NCBI RefSeq assembly: GCF_900100735.1 | Contig: NZ_FNCJ01000012.1 | Location: 62,001 to 126,000, forward strand | Origin: Paraburkholderia phenazinium | GTDB lineage: Bacteria > Pseudomonadota > Gammaproteobacteria > Burkholderiales > Burkholderiaceae | DNA: 64,000 bases | Direction: 5' to 3' | Shown: positions 40,465 through 48,341 of the stretch, piece by piece | How the letters are laid out: each line of letters starts with the position of its first letter | Position numbering within the stretch: position 1 is the stretch's first letter | The notes under the pieces: model-generated | What the model saw: the letters and a program-made list of their open reading frames with translations, nothing else | The model's database searches: none | What the model was told of the DNA's origin: nothing | Position numbers and translations under genes: made by a program

Positions 40465-40701
40465 GCTGGGCTCCGTTCACACCTGACGAGTCAGGCCTGT
40501 GTGCATATTCGTACGGTATGCTCAGGAGCGAAAGCGTGCTGTAAGTAATCGTAAATGGATGTTTCACTGCGTGTCAGCGGTCCGGCGGACGCAAACGCAT
40601 CGCGGCGCTGGCGAGCAGCATACCGCGCACGTAGGTCCACGCTCGCAGGGGGGCGCCGTTGCTGGCGCAGCCCAAGGCGGATTCCGTCTGGCAGATACAC
40701 A

Positions 40702-40723
40702 CCGGGCGCCCATAGGCGCCCGG
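40702..40723. terminator. Perfect GC hairpin after the DUF4096 gene
   Basis: CCGGGCGCC (40702-40710) and GGCGCCCGG (40715-40723) form a 9-pair stem with a 4-base loop, 19 bases after the DUF4096 stop. There is no T run, so a role in termination or mRNA stability is uncertain. Confidence 0.5.
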
Positions 40724-40741
40724 CGGCATAGCAACAGTGTG

Positions 40742-41143
40742 TCAGGCCATCTTGACCGGTGCGCGCCAGGATTCCGGATTGGTCCAGAAGGCGCCGCGCA
40801 GGCGGTCGCGGCTCGGCGGTGCAGGCGGCTTGGCAGCCGTTGCGCCGATACGGCCGCGCAGCGAAATTTCCCGGCCGCTCGTGCCGAGTCGTTTCACTAT
40901 TTCGGCGAGTGTGCCATCGGCTTGCCACTCGTCAAAGCGGCGGCGGCACGTCGGCGGCGAGGGGTAGCGACCCGGAAGCTTGGACCAGCCTTCTCCTGTC
41001 GACAGCACCCACAGAACCGCATTGACAACCGCGCGCGCTTCCACGCGTGGCCGACCGCGCCGTTCGCTCCGTGCTGGCTCCGCACAGAACAACGCCTCGA
41101 CCAGCGCCCACTCGTTGTCTCTCAAATCGTCGAACAGCATCAT
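40742..41143 (-). CDS. Orphan DUF4096 protein (IS5-type transposase N-terminal domain only)
   Basis: A 133-residue protein that carries only the N-terminal DNA-binding domain of IS5/IS4-type transposases: LRDNEWALVEALF, RRGRPRVEARAVVNAVLWVL, GEGWSKLPGRYPSPPTCRRRFDEW. The DDE catalytic part is missing and replaced by a Pro/Arg-rich tail. No inverted terminal repeats were seen. It has a good GAGGTGA ribosome site, an uninterrupted frame and its own 3' hairpin, so it may be a domesticated DNA-binding protein rather than a fragment of a recent insertion. Confidence 0.75.
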   Translation of the reverse strand: MMLFDDLRDNEWALVEALFCAEPARSERRGRPRVEARAVVNAVLWVLSTGEGWSKLPGRYPSPPTCRRRFDEWQADGTLAEIVKRLGTSGREISLRGRIGATAAKPPAPPSRDRLRGAFWTNPESWRAPVKMA

Positions 41144-41384
41144 GTCTCACCTCAGCGAAGCTAACTCCGGTGCGCTGCCCCGCGCCGCGCACTCTCCATG
41201 CACTCAATCCTGAGTGCCAGGCGGGGTCGGGCTTGCCACGGTTCTGGTTATGCAATCAGTTCCATGGCGCCGACCCCAGTGCGCATCTAAATGCACGAAG
41301 CGTGCCATCTCATAAAAAACTACCTCGAAGCCCCGTAACTTCGGGCCAGCGCGGGCGTTAGTCAGGGGCGTATAAGAATCCAAA

Positions 41385-41407
41385 AAACCCGTCCCGCAAA
41401 TCGGGAC
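41385..41407 (-). terminator. Orphan intrinsic terminator upstream of the LysR gene
   Basis: On the minus strand GTCCCG / CGGGAC (6 pairs, 41391-41396 and 41402-41407, loop 5) is followed by GGG and six T (complement of 41385-41390). No gene on that strand lies between it and the LysR start, so it would end a short minus-strand transcript begun near 41500. Confidence 0.65.
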
Positions 41408-41517
41408 AATCACCAATCTTGTGCAATCAAGCCCGCGCAGCGTGCGTTTGCGCCTTATTGCTGCATCGCAGCGAAACAGTTGATAGTGTGTGGAGCGCCA
41501 CAAGAAACAATACAATG

Positions 41518-41542
41518 CTCATCAAACACCATTATTGATGAG
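41518..41542. promoter_or_regulatory. LysR-type operator dyad
   Basis: CTCATCAA (41518-41525) and TTGATGAG (41535-41542) form a perfect inverted repeat with a 9-base centre, eight bases before the lysR ATG. The arms contain the A/T-flanked spacing expected for LysR sites. Likely autoregulatory. Confidence 0.7.
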
Positions 41543-41550
41543 ACGCCGAA

Positions 41551-42453
41551 ATGAATGTCACGCTGCGCCAGCTAAGGGTTTTCATTGAGGTCGCACGCTT
41601 GCAGAGCTTTAGCCGCGCGGGCGACGAGATCGGCCTGACCCAGTCGGCGGTGAGCCGTTGCGTGCGGGAGCTGGAGGGGGAAATCGGCCTGAAGCTGATC
41701 GACCGCACCACCCGCGAGGTGCAGTTGACGGACGTGGGCGGCAACCTGGTCTCGAGCGTGTCGCGCCTGTTGACCGATCTCGACGACGCGCTGCGCGAGA
41801 TTCGCGAGATCGGCGAGCAGCGGCGCGGGCGGGTGGTGGTGGCCGCGAGCCCCACGGTGGCTTGCCGGCTGATGCCGCAGGTGGTGGCGGCGTGCGGGCA
41901 GCAGTTTCCGTTCATCACAATGGGGCTGCGCGACGATGTGCAGAGCGATGTGATCCGCAAGGTCAAATCGGGCGAGGTGGATTTCGGCGTCGTCATCGGC
42001 CCGTTTGCAGCGGACGATCTGCTCAGCGAGCGGCTGATGACCGACTCGTTCTGCCTGGTCTCGCGCGCCGATCATCCGCTTGCGGGCCAACCGCAGGTCG
42101 CGTGGACGGATCTCGAAGGGCAGCGGCTCGTCATGCTCGATTACGCGTCGGGCAGCCGGCCGATTATCGATGCCGTCATGAACGAGTACGGCGTGAGCGC
42201 CAGTGTGGTGCAGGAGCTGGGGCATTCGGCCACGGTGTTCGGGCTGGTGGAGGCGGGGGTGGGGGTGAGCGTGCTGCCGTGGCTGGCCTTGCCGCTACCC
42301 GCCGATACCTCGCTGGTCGCGCGGCCGTTGGTGCCGCGTGCCGAGCGCACGGTCGAAGTGGTGCGGCGGCGCGACCGCTCGCTCTCGCCGGCGGCGGAGG
42401 CGGTGTGGGGCTTGATCCGGCAGTTGCCGGCGCGGGCGGAGGATCTGCGGTAG
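41551..42453 (+). CDS. LysR family transcriptional regulator
   Basis: A 300-residue LysR protein. The helix-turn-helix is at residues 3-62 (LRQLRVFIEVARLQSFSRAGDEIGLTQSAVSRCVRELE), and the two-lobed inducer domain at 90-290 (GRVVVAASPTVACRLMP; GEVDFGVVIGPF; GLVEAGVGVSVLPWLALP). Standard length. A perfect dyad lies just before the start. The next gene downstream, an aminotransferase 215 bases away in the same direction, is a possible target; so is a short minus-strand transcript from the same intergenic region. Confidence 0.92.
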   Translation: MNVTLRQLRVFIEVARLQSFSRAGDEIGLTQSAVSRCVRELEGEIGLKLIDRTTREVQLTDVGGNLVSSVSRLLTDLDDALREIREIGEQRRGRVVVAASPTVACRLMPQVVAACGQQFPFITMGLRDDVQSDVIRKVKSGEVDFGVVIGPFAADDLLSERLMTDSFCLVSRADHPLAGQPQVAWTDLEGQRLVMLDYASGSRPIIDAVMNEYGVSASVVQELGHSATVFGLVEAGVGVSVLPWLALPLPADTSLVARPLVPRAERTVEVVRRRDRSLSPAAEAVWGLIRQLPARAEDLR

Positions 42454-42667
42454 AGCGAAGGTGGGGCGCGGCGGGAATTGCCAGCGCTGCGGTCGCGAAA
42501 CCGTGCGGCACGCTAAACTGTCGGCCTGCGTGGCGCGCGCCCGTGAGCGCACTTTAGTGATGCACGTCACTGACGTACATCACTGAGGCCACGCACACTA
42601 AGCGCACGCCCCTGAGCGCAAGCCGTACGACCTGCTACCGCCCGAACCCACCTGCCTGGATGTCTTG

Positions 42668-43867
42668 ATGAGCGAATCCGATCTGCCCACGCCCCTTTTG
42701 CCCAACGCGCGCGAGGCCGTGCGCGCGTTACGGCCGTCCCAGATTCGCGAAGTGGCGAACGCTGGGTTCGGTGTCGAGGACGTGCTGCCGTTCTGGTTCG
42801 GCGAGTCCGACCGCGTAACGCCGGAATTCATCCGCACGGCGGCGAGCGAGGCGCTTGCCGCGGGCGCGACCTTCTATACGCACAATCTCGGCATCGCACC
42901 GTTGCGCGCGGCGCTCGCCGATTACGTCACGAGCCTGCATGGCGCGACCTCGGTCGACCACATCGCGGTCACGAGCGCAGGCGTCAACGCCTTGATGCTG
43001 GCAGCCCAACTGGTGGTCGGCGCGGGCGACCGGGTGGTCGCGGTCACGCCGTTGTGGCCGAATCTGGTCGAAATCCCGAAGATTCTCGGCGCCCATGTCG
43101 AGACCGTTGCGCTCGGCTACGGTGCGCAAGGCTGGACGCTCGACCTCGAACGCCTCCTGAGCGCACTCACGCCCGATACGAAAATGCTGCTGCTCAACTC
43201 GCCGAACAATCCGACCGGCTGGGTGATGAGCGCGGCGCACCAGCGCGCGGTGCTCGAGCATTGTCGGCGCCACGGCATCTGGATCGTCGCCGACGAGGTC
43301 TACGAGCGCCTGTACTACGCCGAGGATGCGGCGCCGAGTGCGCCGTCCTTTCTCGATCTGGCGAGCCGCGACGAGCGCGTGATCTGCGTCAACTCGTTTT
43401 CGAAGGCATGGCTGATGACCGGCTGGCGGCTTGGCTGGATCGTCGCACCGGCTGCGCTGATGGACGACCTTGGCAAGCTGGTCGAGTACAACACCTCGTG
43501 CGCGCCGGCCTTCGTGCAACAGGCGGGCGTCGCCGCCGTGCAGCACGGCGAGCCGTTCACCCGGCAACTGGTGGCGGACCTGAAGGCCTCGCGCGATCAT
43601 CTGGTCGGCGCCTTGTCCGCGCTGCCGGGTATCGACGTGAAGGCGCCGCCCGGTTCCATGTACCTGTTCTTTTCGCTGCCGGGCGCGGCGCAAAGCCTCG
43701 CGCTATGCAAGGCGCTGGTGCGCGAAGTGGGGCTCGGCGTCGCCCCGGGCAGCGCCTTCGGTCCGGAAGGCGAGGGCTTCGTGCGCTGGTGCTACGCCTG
43801 CGATACCGCCCGGCTCGACGCCGGCGTCGCGCGGCTGCAGCAGTTTCTCAGCCGCCACCCGGCGTGA
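42668..43867 (+). CDS. PLP-dependent aminotransferase, class I/II
   Basis: A 399-residue fold-type I aminotransferase. The PLP Lys is in SFSKAWLMTGWRLGW, with NSPNNPTGWV and the Asp-Tyr pair of IVADEVYERLYY intact, and FVRWCYACDTARLDAGV carries the carboxylate-binding Arg. Similar to AspC/AlaA-like enzymes; the amino acid used cannot be read from the sequence. The ATG at 42668 is chosen over the TTG at 42665. Single gene. Confidence 0.9.
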   Translation: MSESDLPTPLLPNAREAVRALRPSQIREVANAGFGVEDVLPFWFGESDRVTPEFIRTAASEALAAGATFYTHNLGIAPLRAALADYVTSLHGATSVDHIAVTSAGVNALMLAAQLVVGAGDRVVAVTPLWPNLVEIPKILGAHVETVALGYGAQGWTLDLERLLSALTPDTKMLLLNSPNNPTGWVMSAAHQRAVLEHCRRHGIWIVADEVYERLYYAEDAAPSAPSFLDLASRDERVICVNSFSKAWLMTGWRLGWIVAPAALMDDLGKLVEYNTSCAPAFVQQAGVAAVQHGEPFTRQLVADLKASRDHLVGALSALPGIDVKAPPGSMYLFFSLPGAAQSLALCKALVREVGLGVAPGSAFGPEGEGFVRWCYACDTARLDAGVARLQQFLSRHPA

Positions 43868-44284
43868 GGCGCACAGGCGTCGCGGAGCTGGCGGTTGAGC
43901 CGCAGTTCTCCTGCAGTTGGGCCGCCGTTTCTGCGCATTTGTCCTGCCGTTGTTTGGCCGTTGCCCATCCGGCTGGCCGCGTAGCTCTTTTGCGCCGGAT
44001 TTGACGCTTTTTGAACCTATTCGGCATCAACGGCTGAAAACGGGCGAATCAGCGGGATTTCGTCTTTACGCACCGGATGTTTTTGCGTAATATGGCGTTC
44101 AGTCACGCGATTCCCTTCAGGAATATCGCTGCTCCGTCCGGCTGGGTTTGGCTCGATTGCCTGTTTCGCCTCCCCCCGGTGCGTGCTCCCATCAATATGA
44201 CCGATCAGAATCGGGCGAGCGCGTCTTCAGTTCCACATCGTCTGTTTGATCCGGTTCTTTGACCACAGGGTCTGACCTAGCTGC
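43868..44284. other. Intergenic stretch upstream of scpB, no supported gene
   Basis: 417 bases between the aminotransferase and scpB. No gene recognised; a 61-codon frame at 44077 is not convincing. It must contain the promoter of the scpB-rluB unit, but I could not pick a clear one. Confidence 0.55.
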
Positions 44285-45469
44285 ATGAATACCCAAGAGG
44301 CGAAGATCGTCCTCGAGACTGCCTTGATCTGCGCGCAGGAGCCTTTAAAGCTCGGTGAGCTGCGCAAGCTCTTTGCCGACGGCGTGTCGGCAGATACGGT
44401 TCGCACGTTGCTCGAAGACCTGAAGCAGGATTGGTCTGGACGGGGTGTGGAACTGGTTGGGCTGGCGTCGGGCTGGCGCTTTCAAAGCAAGCCCGCGATG
44501 CGTTCGTATCTGGATCGTCTGCATCCCGAGAAGCCGCCGAAATATTCGCGCGCCGTTCTCGAGACGCTGGCGATTATTGCGTATCGGCAACCGGTCACAC
44601 GCGGCGATATCGAAGAGATTCGCGGCGTGACCGTGAACACGCAGGTGGTGAAGCAACTCGAGGATAGGGGCTGGATCGAAGTGATCGGCCATCGTGACGT
44701 GCCGGGCCGTCCCGCACTGTACGCGACCACCCGGCAGTTTCTCGACGACCTCGGGTTGAGGGCGCTCGACGAATTGCCGCCGCTCGACGACCCGTCGGCG
44801 CAACTGAACGCGGACCTGCTCGGTCAGCATGCGATCGAGTTTCCGGACGCTGTGGCGCAAGATGCCGTCGAGCCGGCGATTGAAGAGCCGGCGGTCGAAG
44901 AATCGCCAGCCGCGCTGTCAGCCGAAGAGGCTTCGGTCGCCGCGCTGCCGGTTGCGCTATCAGCCGGGTTGCCAGCCGAAGAGCTGGCCGCCGGTGAGCA
45001 GGCCGCCAACCCCGTCTTGGCGCAGCATGCCGATGAGGCGCTGCCCGCAGGAACGGAGCCAGCGCCCGCAGGAACGGAAATAGCTGGGGTTGCAGAGCCG
45101 GGCGACGCGCCGGTCAGCGCCGCAGCCGGGGAAACACACGCTGAAGCGCACGCCGACGCCGCTTTGAATGCTGCAAGCAGCGCTACAAGCGCTAGTGAGG
45201 CAGTTATAGAGTCAACTGCGGAGTCAACTGCGGAGTCAACTGCCGAGGTAACGGCGGAAGCAGCGTCAGAGGCAACACAAGATCAGGACCCGGTCTCCCA
45301 GGCCGGTCCCGCAATACCCGCGCACGACTCGGGCGAGTTCCGTACCACGGAGTACGCCGTCGAGTCGAACCCGACACGTGTGGCGCACGGCGATCCGGAA
45401 GATCGTCACGATGCCGCACAGGACGCGGGCGTACTGACCGACGACGAAAAAGAGTCGCGCAGCGCCTGA
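44285..45469 (+). CDS. scpB: ScpB, segregation and condensation protein, with long low-complexity tail
   Basis: A 394-residue ScpB. Residues 1-170 are the conserved tandem winged-helix body that binds ScpA and bridges the Smc ATPase (LETALICAQEPLKLGELRKLF; YSRAVLETLAIIAYRQPVTRGDIEEIRGVTVNTQVVKQLEDRGWIE). Typical ScpB stops soon after. Here about 200 further residues are Ala/Glu/Pro-rich, include a short tandem EST-A repeat (around 45210-45245), and lack predicted structure. Such acidic tails occur in Burkholderia ScpB. rluB follows after 60 bases. Confidence 0.93.
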   Translation: MNTQEAKIVLETALICAQEPLKLGELRKLFADGVSADTVRTLLEDLKQDWSGRGVELVGLASGWRFQSKPAMRSYLDRLHPEKPPKYSRAVLETLAIIAYRQPVTRGDIEEIRGVTVNTQVVKQLEDRGWIEVIGHRDVPGRPALYATTRQFLDDLGLRALDELPPLDDPSAQLNADLLGQHAIEFPDAVAQDAVEPAIEEPAVEESPAALSAEEASVAALPVALSAGLPAEELAAGEQAANPVLAQHADEALPAGTEPAPAGTEIAGVAEPGDAPVSAAAGETHAEAHADAALNAASSATSASEAVIESTAESTAESTAEVTAEAASEATQDQDPVSQAGPAIPAHDSGEFRTTEYAVESNPTRVAHGDPEDRHDAAQDAGVLTDDEKESRSA

Positions 45470-45485
45470 CGTAACCGAACTTTGC

Positions 45486-45504
45486 CGCGCCCGCAACGGG
45501 CGCG
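45486..45504. other. Hairpin between scpB and rluB
   Basis: CGCGCCCG (45486-45493) and CGGGCGCG (45497-45504) form an 8-pair stem with a CAA loop, 16 bases before the rluB ribosome site. Without a T run it is not a typical terminator; it could modulate rluB translation or stabilise mRNA. Confidence 0.5.
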
Positions 45505-45529
45505 CGCGACCTGACATTTTGAGGTTGTT

Positions 45530-47401
45530 TTGACAGATACCCACGATACCGATTCGTCCGAATCCGAGCGCGCCGTGCACGCCACGCGCGCCGGCGAAGC
45601 GCGTACTTCGCAAACGCCCGCAGGCGAGTCCGATCGCCCGGCGCATGCTGAAGGCGCCGAGGGCGAAGAACGTCCGCGCCGCGGACTGCGCCGCGGGCCG
45701 CGTAGCCTGATCGCGCGGCGTCGCGCGGGGGCGAAGAACAAAGCTGCGGAAGGGGCGTCCGAGCCGATCGTGACCGAAGCGCCGCCGGATGGCGAAGTGG
45801 TCGCGCAGGTGCGCATGCCGCGCAAGGAACCGGGTTCCAAGGGTCAAGGCCCGCGCCGCAATGCGGGCGCGAAGCGCGAAGGCGCGGCGAACCGCGAGAA
45901 CGGCCCCCGTGAGGGCGGCGCACCCCGCGAGGGCGGCCCGCGCGAAGGCGGCCGCGCGCGCCAGAACCGCCGCGGCGAAGCGCCGGCAGCGGCGGCTGCA
46001 GCGCCGGAAGCAGGCCAGGACGATCTGTTTTCCTACGTCACTTCGCCCGCGTTCGACGCGGACAACAGCGCCACCGGCGGCGTGCGCGCCCCGATGCTGC
46101 GCCGTGGCAAGCCGGCCGCGCCCAAGCGCGTGCTGTCGCCGGACGACGACGCGCCGAAGCTGCACAAGGTGCTCGCCGAAGCGGGCATGGGCTCGCGCCG
46201 CGACATGGAAGAGCTGATCATCGCCGGCCGCGTCTCGGTCAATGGCGAGCCCGCCCATATCGGTCAGCGCATCATGCCGACCGACCAGGTCCGCATCAAC
46301 GGCAAGCCGGTCAAGCGCAAGCTGCAGAACAAGCCGCCGCGCGTGCTGCTGTATCACAAGCCGACTGGCGAAATCGTCAGCCACGCGGATCCGGAAGGCC
46401 GTCCGTCGGTGTTCGACAAGCTGCCGCCGATGAAAACCGCCAAGTGGCTCGCGGTTGGCCGTCTCGACTTCAACACCGAAGGTCTGCTGATGCTGACCAC
46501 CTCGGGCGATCTGGCGAACCGCTTCATGCACCCGCGTTACAGCGTCGAGCGTGAGTACGCGGTGCGCGTGGTCGGCGAACTGGCCGAAGGGATGCGCCAG
46601 AAGCTGCTGCACGGTGTCGAGCTCGAAGACGGTCCGGCGAACTTCCTGCGCATCCGCGATGGCGGCGGCGAAGGCACCAATCACTGGTATCACGTCGCGC
46701 TGGCCGAAGGCCGTAATCGCGAAGTGCGCCGTATGTTCGAAGCGGCCGGCCTGATGGTCAGCCGCCTGATTCGTACCCGTCACGGCCCGATTTCGCTGCC
46801 GAAGGGTCTCAAGCGCGGCCGTTGGGAAGAGCTCGAAGACAATCAGGTGCGCAGCCTGATGGCGTCGGTCGGCCTGAAGGCCACTAGCGAAGAGAAGGGC
46901 GGTCGCAGCGCGGCCCCCGAGCGCAAGCAGCCGGATCCGATGCAGACTTCGATGGGCTTCATCAATCGTGAGCCGGTGCTGATGTCGCACGGCCGCTTCG
47001 ACCAGCAGCCGCCGCGTGGCGGCGGTCAGCGCCGCGGCGCGGCCGGCGGTGGTTTCGGCGGTGGCGCGGGTGGTTCCGGCTTCGGCGGCGGCTATGGCCG
47101 CGGTGCGGGGCGCGGCGCGAGCGGTGGCGGTTTCAGCGGCCCGATGAGCAGCGGCAGCAGTGCGAATGTGACGCGCGGCGGCCGTGACGTCGACGGCAAT
47201 CGTGCTCCGTCGGGCAATGGCAATCGCGCAGCGGGTGGCGGCAAGCGCGCTGGTGCGGGCGGCGGTAACCCCAGCGGCGGTGGCGGCCGTGGTCCGGGCG
47301 CCGGCAATCGCGGCGGCAACCCGGGTCGCTCGGGCGGCGGCAATCCGAACGCCGGCGCGAATCGCGGCGGTGCGCCGCGTGGGCGCTCGCGTGGACGGTA
47401 A
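45530..47401 (+). CDS. rluB: RluB, 23S rRNA pseudouridine 2605 synthase, with long low-complexity ends
   Basis: A 623-residue RluB. The S4-like RNA-binding domain begins near residue 205 (KLHKVLAEAGMGSRRDMEELIIAGRVSVNGE), and the RsuA-type catalytic domain follows, with the Asp nucleophile in GRLDFNTEGLLMLT and the REVRRMFEAAGL motif. About 190 residues before and 170 after are Arg/Gly/Ala-rich; the C-terminal part is RGG-like (GFGGGAGGSGFGGGYGRGAG). E. coli RluB has only about 290 residues. The start is TTG at 45530 preceded by GAGGT. The glycine-rich tails may bind RNA nonspecifically. Confidence 0.93.
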   Translation: MTDTHDTDSSESERAVHATRAGEARTSQTPAGESDRPAHAEGAEGEERPRRGLRRGPRSLIARRRAGAKNKAAEGASEPIVTEAPPDGEVVAQVRMPRKEPGSKGQGPRRNAGAKREGAANRENGPREGGAPREGGPREGGRARQNRRGEAPAAAAAAPEAGQDDLFSYVTSPAFDADNSATGGVRAPMLRRGKPAAPKRVLSPDDDAPKLHKVLAEAGMGSRRDMEELIIAGRVSVNGEPAHIGQRIMPTDQVRINGKPVKRKLQNKPPRVLLYHKPTGEIVSHADPEGRPSVFDKLPPMKTAKWLAVGRLDFNTEGLLMLTTSGDLANRFMHPRYSVEREYAVRVVGELAEGMRQKLLHGVELEDGPANFLRIRDGGGEGTNHWYHVALAEGRNREVRRMFEAAGLMVSRLIRTRHGPISLPKGLKRGRWEELEDNQVRSLMASVGLKATSEEKGGRSAAPERKQPDPMQTSMGFINREPVLMSHGRFDQQPPRGGGQRRGAAGGGFGGGAGGSGFGGGYGRGAGRGASGGGFSGPMSSGSSANVTRGGRDVDGNRAPSGNGNRAAGGGKRAGAGGGNPSGGGGRGPGAGNRGGNPGRSGGGNPNAGANRGGAPRGRSRGR

Positions 47402-47642
47402 GGCCAGTAACGCCAGGTAAGGCGCAGCGCGCGGCGCAACGTAGGCGCAGCATGCCGGCCGGGGTAAAACCCGGCGCAAGAATTCGGGGCAATATCCGCA
47501 GTCGGGCCTGGGCTATCCGGGCCATGCGATCGTGCCCCACAGCCTGCGCCGAAGCGCTTGCAAAACATGCTGCGCGCCACCATCCCGGCAAAAGATTGCA
47601 GTGAAATCAAGCGGAAATGCGTGTTTTACGCGTTCCGCCGGT

Positions 47643-47671
47643 TTGCGTTTGTCCTGAAAAATGGCTACAAT
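47643..47671 (+). promoter_or_regulatory. Promoter upstream of rimP-nusA-infB
   Basis: TTGCGT (47643-47648) and TACAAT (47666-47671) are 17 bases apart. Transcription would begin near 47678, 60 bases before an intrinsic terminator and 200 bases before rimP. Confidence 0.55.
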
Positions 47672-47677
47672 CGCAGA

Positions 47678-47760
47678 GTCGCTGGGCGTGCGGCTTTTCA
47701 AGTGCGGCTCAGATGCGACCACCGGCAATAAGATGATGGGCGTTTCGCCCATTTTTTTTT
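47678..47760 (+). ncRNA. Candidate short leader RNA or small RNA before rimP
   Basis: Between the promoter (-10 at 47666-47671) and the terminator at 47736-47760 lies about 80 bases with no convincing frame. It could be a small RNA or the terminated leader of the rimP-nusA-infB operon; NusA and related factors are known to control this operon in enterobacteria. The 5' end is estimated from the promoter. Confidence 0.45.
47736..47760 (+). terminator. Intrinsic terminator upstream of rimP
   Basis: ATGGGCG (47736-47742) and CGCCCAT (47746-47752) pair around a TTT loop and are followed by eight T. It is a strong-looking terminator 120 bases before the rimP start, so rimP expression needs readthrough or another promoter. 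Confidence 0.88.
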
Positions 47761-47882
47761 GCCGCTTCATTAGTGGTTCGGCATCTCGGGTAGCAGGAAC
47801 GTGCGCCGGCTTGGCGCGCGGCCCGCAGGTTGTTTGCAGGTAAAACCGGCAGGCTTGCCGCGCGAACATCTTAGAGGGCACT

Positions 47883-48341
47883 GTGCAACTGACGGAACTG
47901 ATTGAAACCACGGTCGTGGGCCTCGGCTACGAGCTCGTCGATCTGGAGCGCACCGGGCGCGGCATGCTGTGCATTTATATTGACCAGCCGGCCGGCATCG
48001 CAATCGAAGATTGCGAAAAGGTCACGCGTCAGCTCCAGCACGTTCTGACGGTCGAGAATATCGATTACGAGCGGCTTGAAGTATCGTCGCCGGGTCTTGA
48101 CCGCCCGCTGAAGAAACTGGCGGATTTCGAACGCTTCGCAGGCAGCGAAGTGGCAATTACATTGAAAAAGCCATTGGACGGACGGAAATCGTACCGGGGC
48201 ATTCTGCATGCTCCGCAAGGCGAGACGATCGGTCTGGAATTTGAAGGGAAGGAAGGCGCCGCGATGCTCGATTTCACGCTCGCGGACATCGATAAAGCAC
48301 GCCTCGTTCCGAAGTTTGACTTTAGGAGCCGCAAACAATGA
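47883..48341 (+). CDS. rimP: RimP, 30S ribosome maturation factor
   Basis: A 152-residue RimP. ELIETTVVGLGYELVDLERTGRGMLCIYIDQPAGIAIEDCEKVTRQL is the conserved N-domain, and YERLEVSSPGLDRPLKKLADFERFAGSEVAI the family core. It assists assembly of the small subunit. The start is GTG at 47883 with GAGGG before it. It overlaps nusA by four bases (ATGA), and the order rimP-nusA-infB is the conserved bacterial operon. Confidence 0.96.
   Translation: MQLTELIETTVVGLGYELVDLERTGRGMLCIYIDQPAGIAIEDCEKVTRQLQHVLTVENIDYERLEVSSPGLDRPLKKLADFERFAGSEVAITLKKPLDGRKSYRGILHAPQGETIGLEFEGKEGAAMLDFTLADIDKARLVPKFDFRSRKQ

Noticed and set aside
40742..41143. Complete IS5-type insertion sequence
   Set aside because: Only the DUF4096 domain is present; no catalytic DDE part, inverted repeats or target duplication were seen.
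45266..47479. A 737-codon open frame antisense to rluB and the end of scpB
   Set aside because: Low-complexity Arg/Ala shadow of rluB, without ribosome site or recognisable domain.
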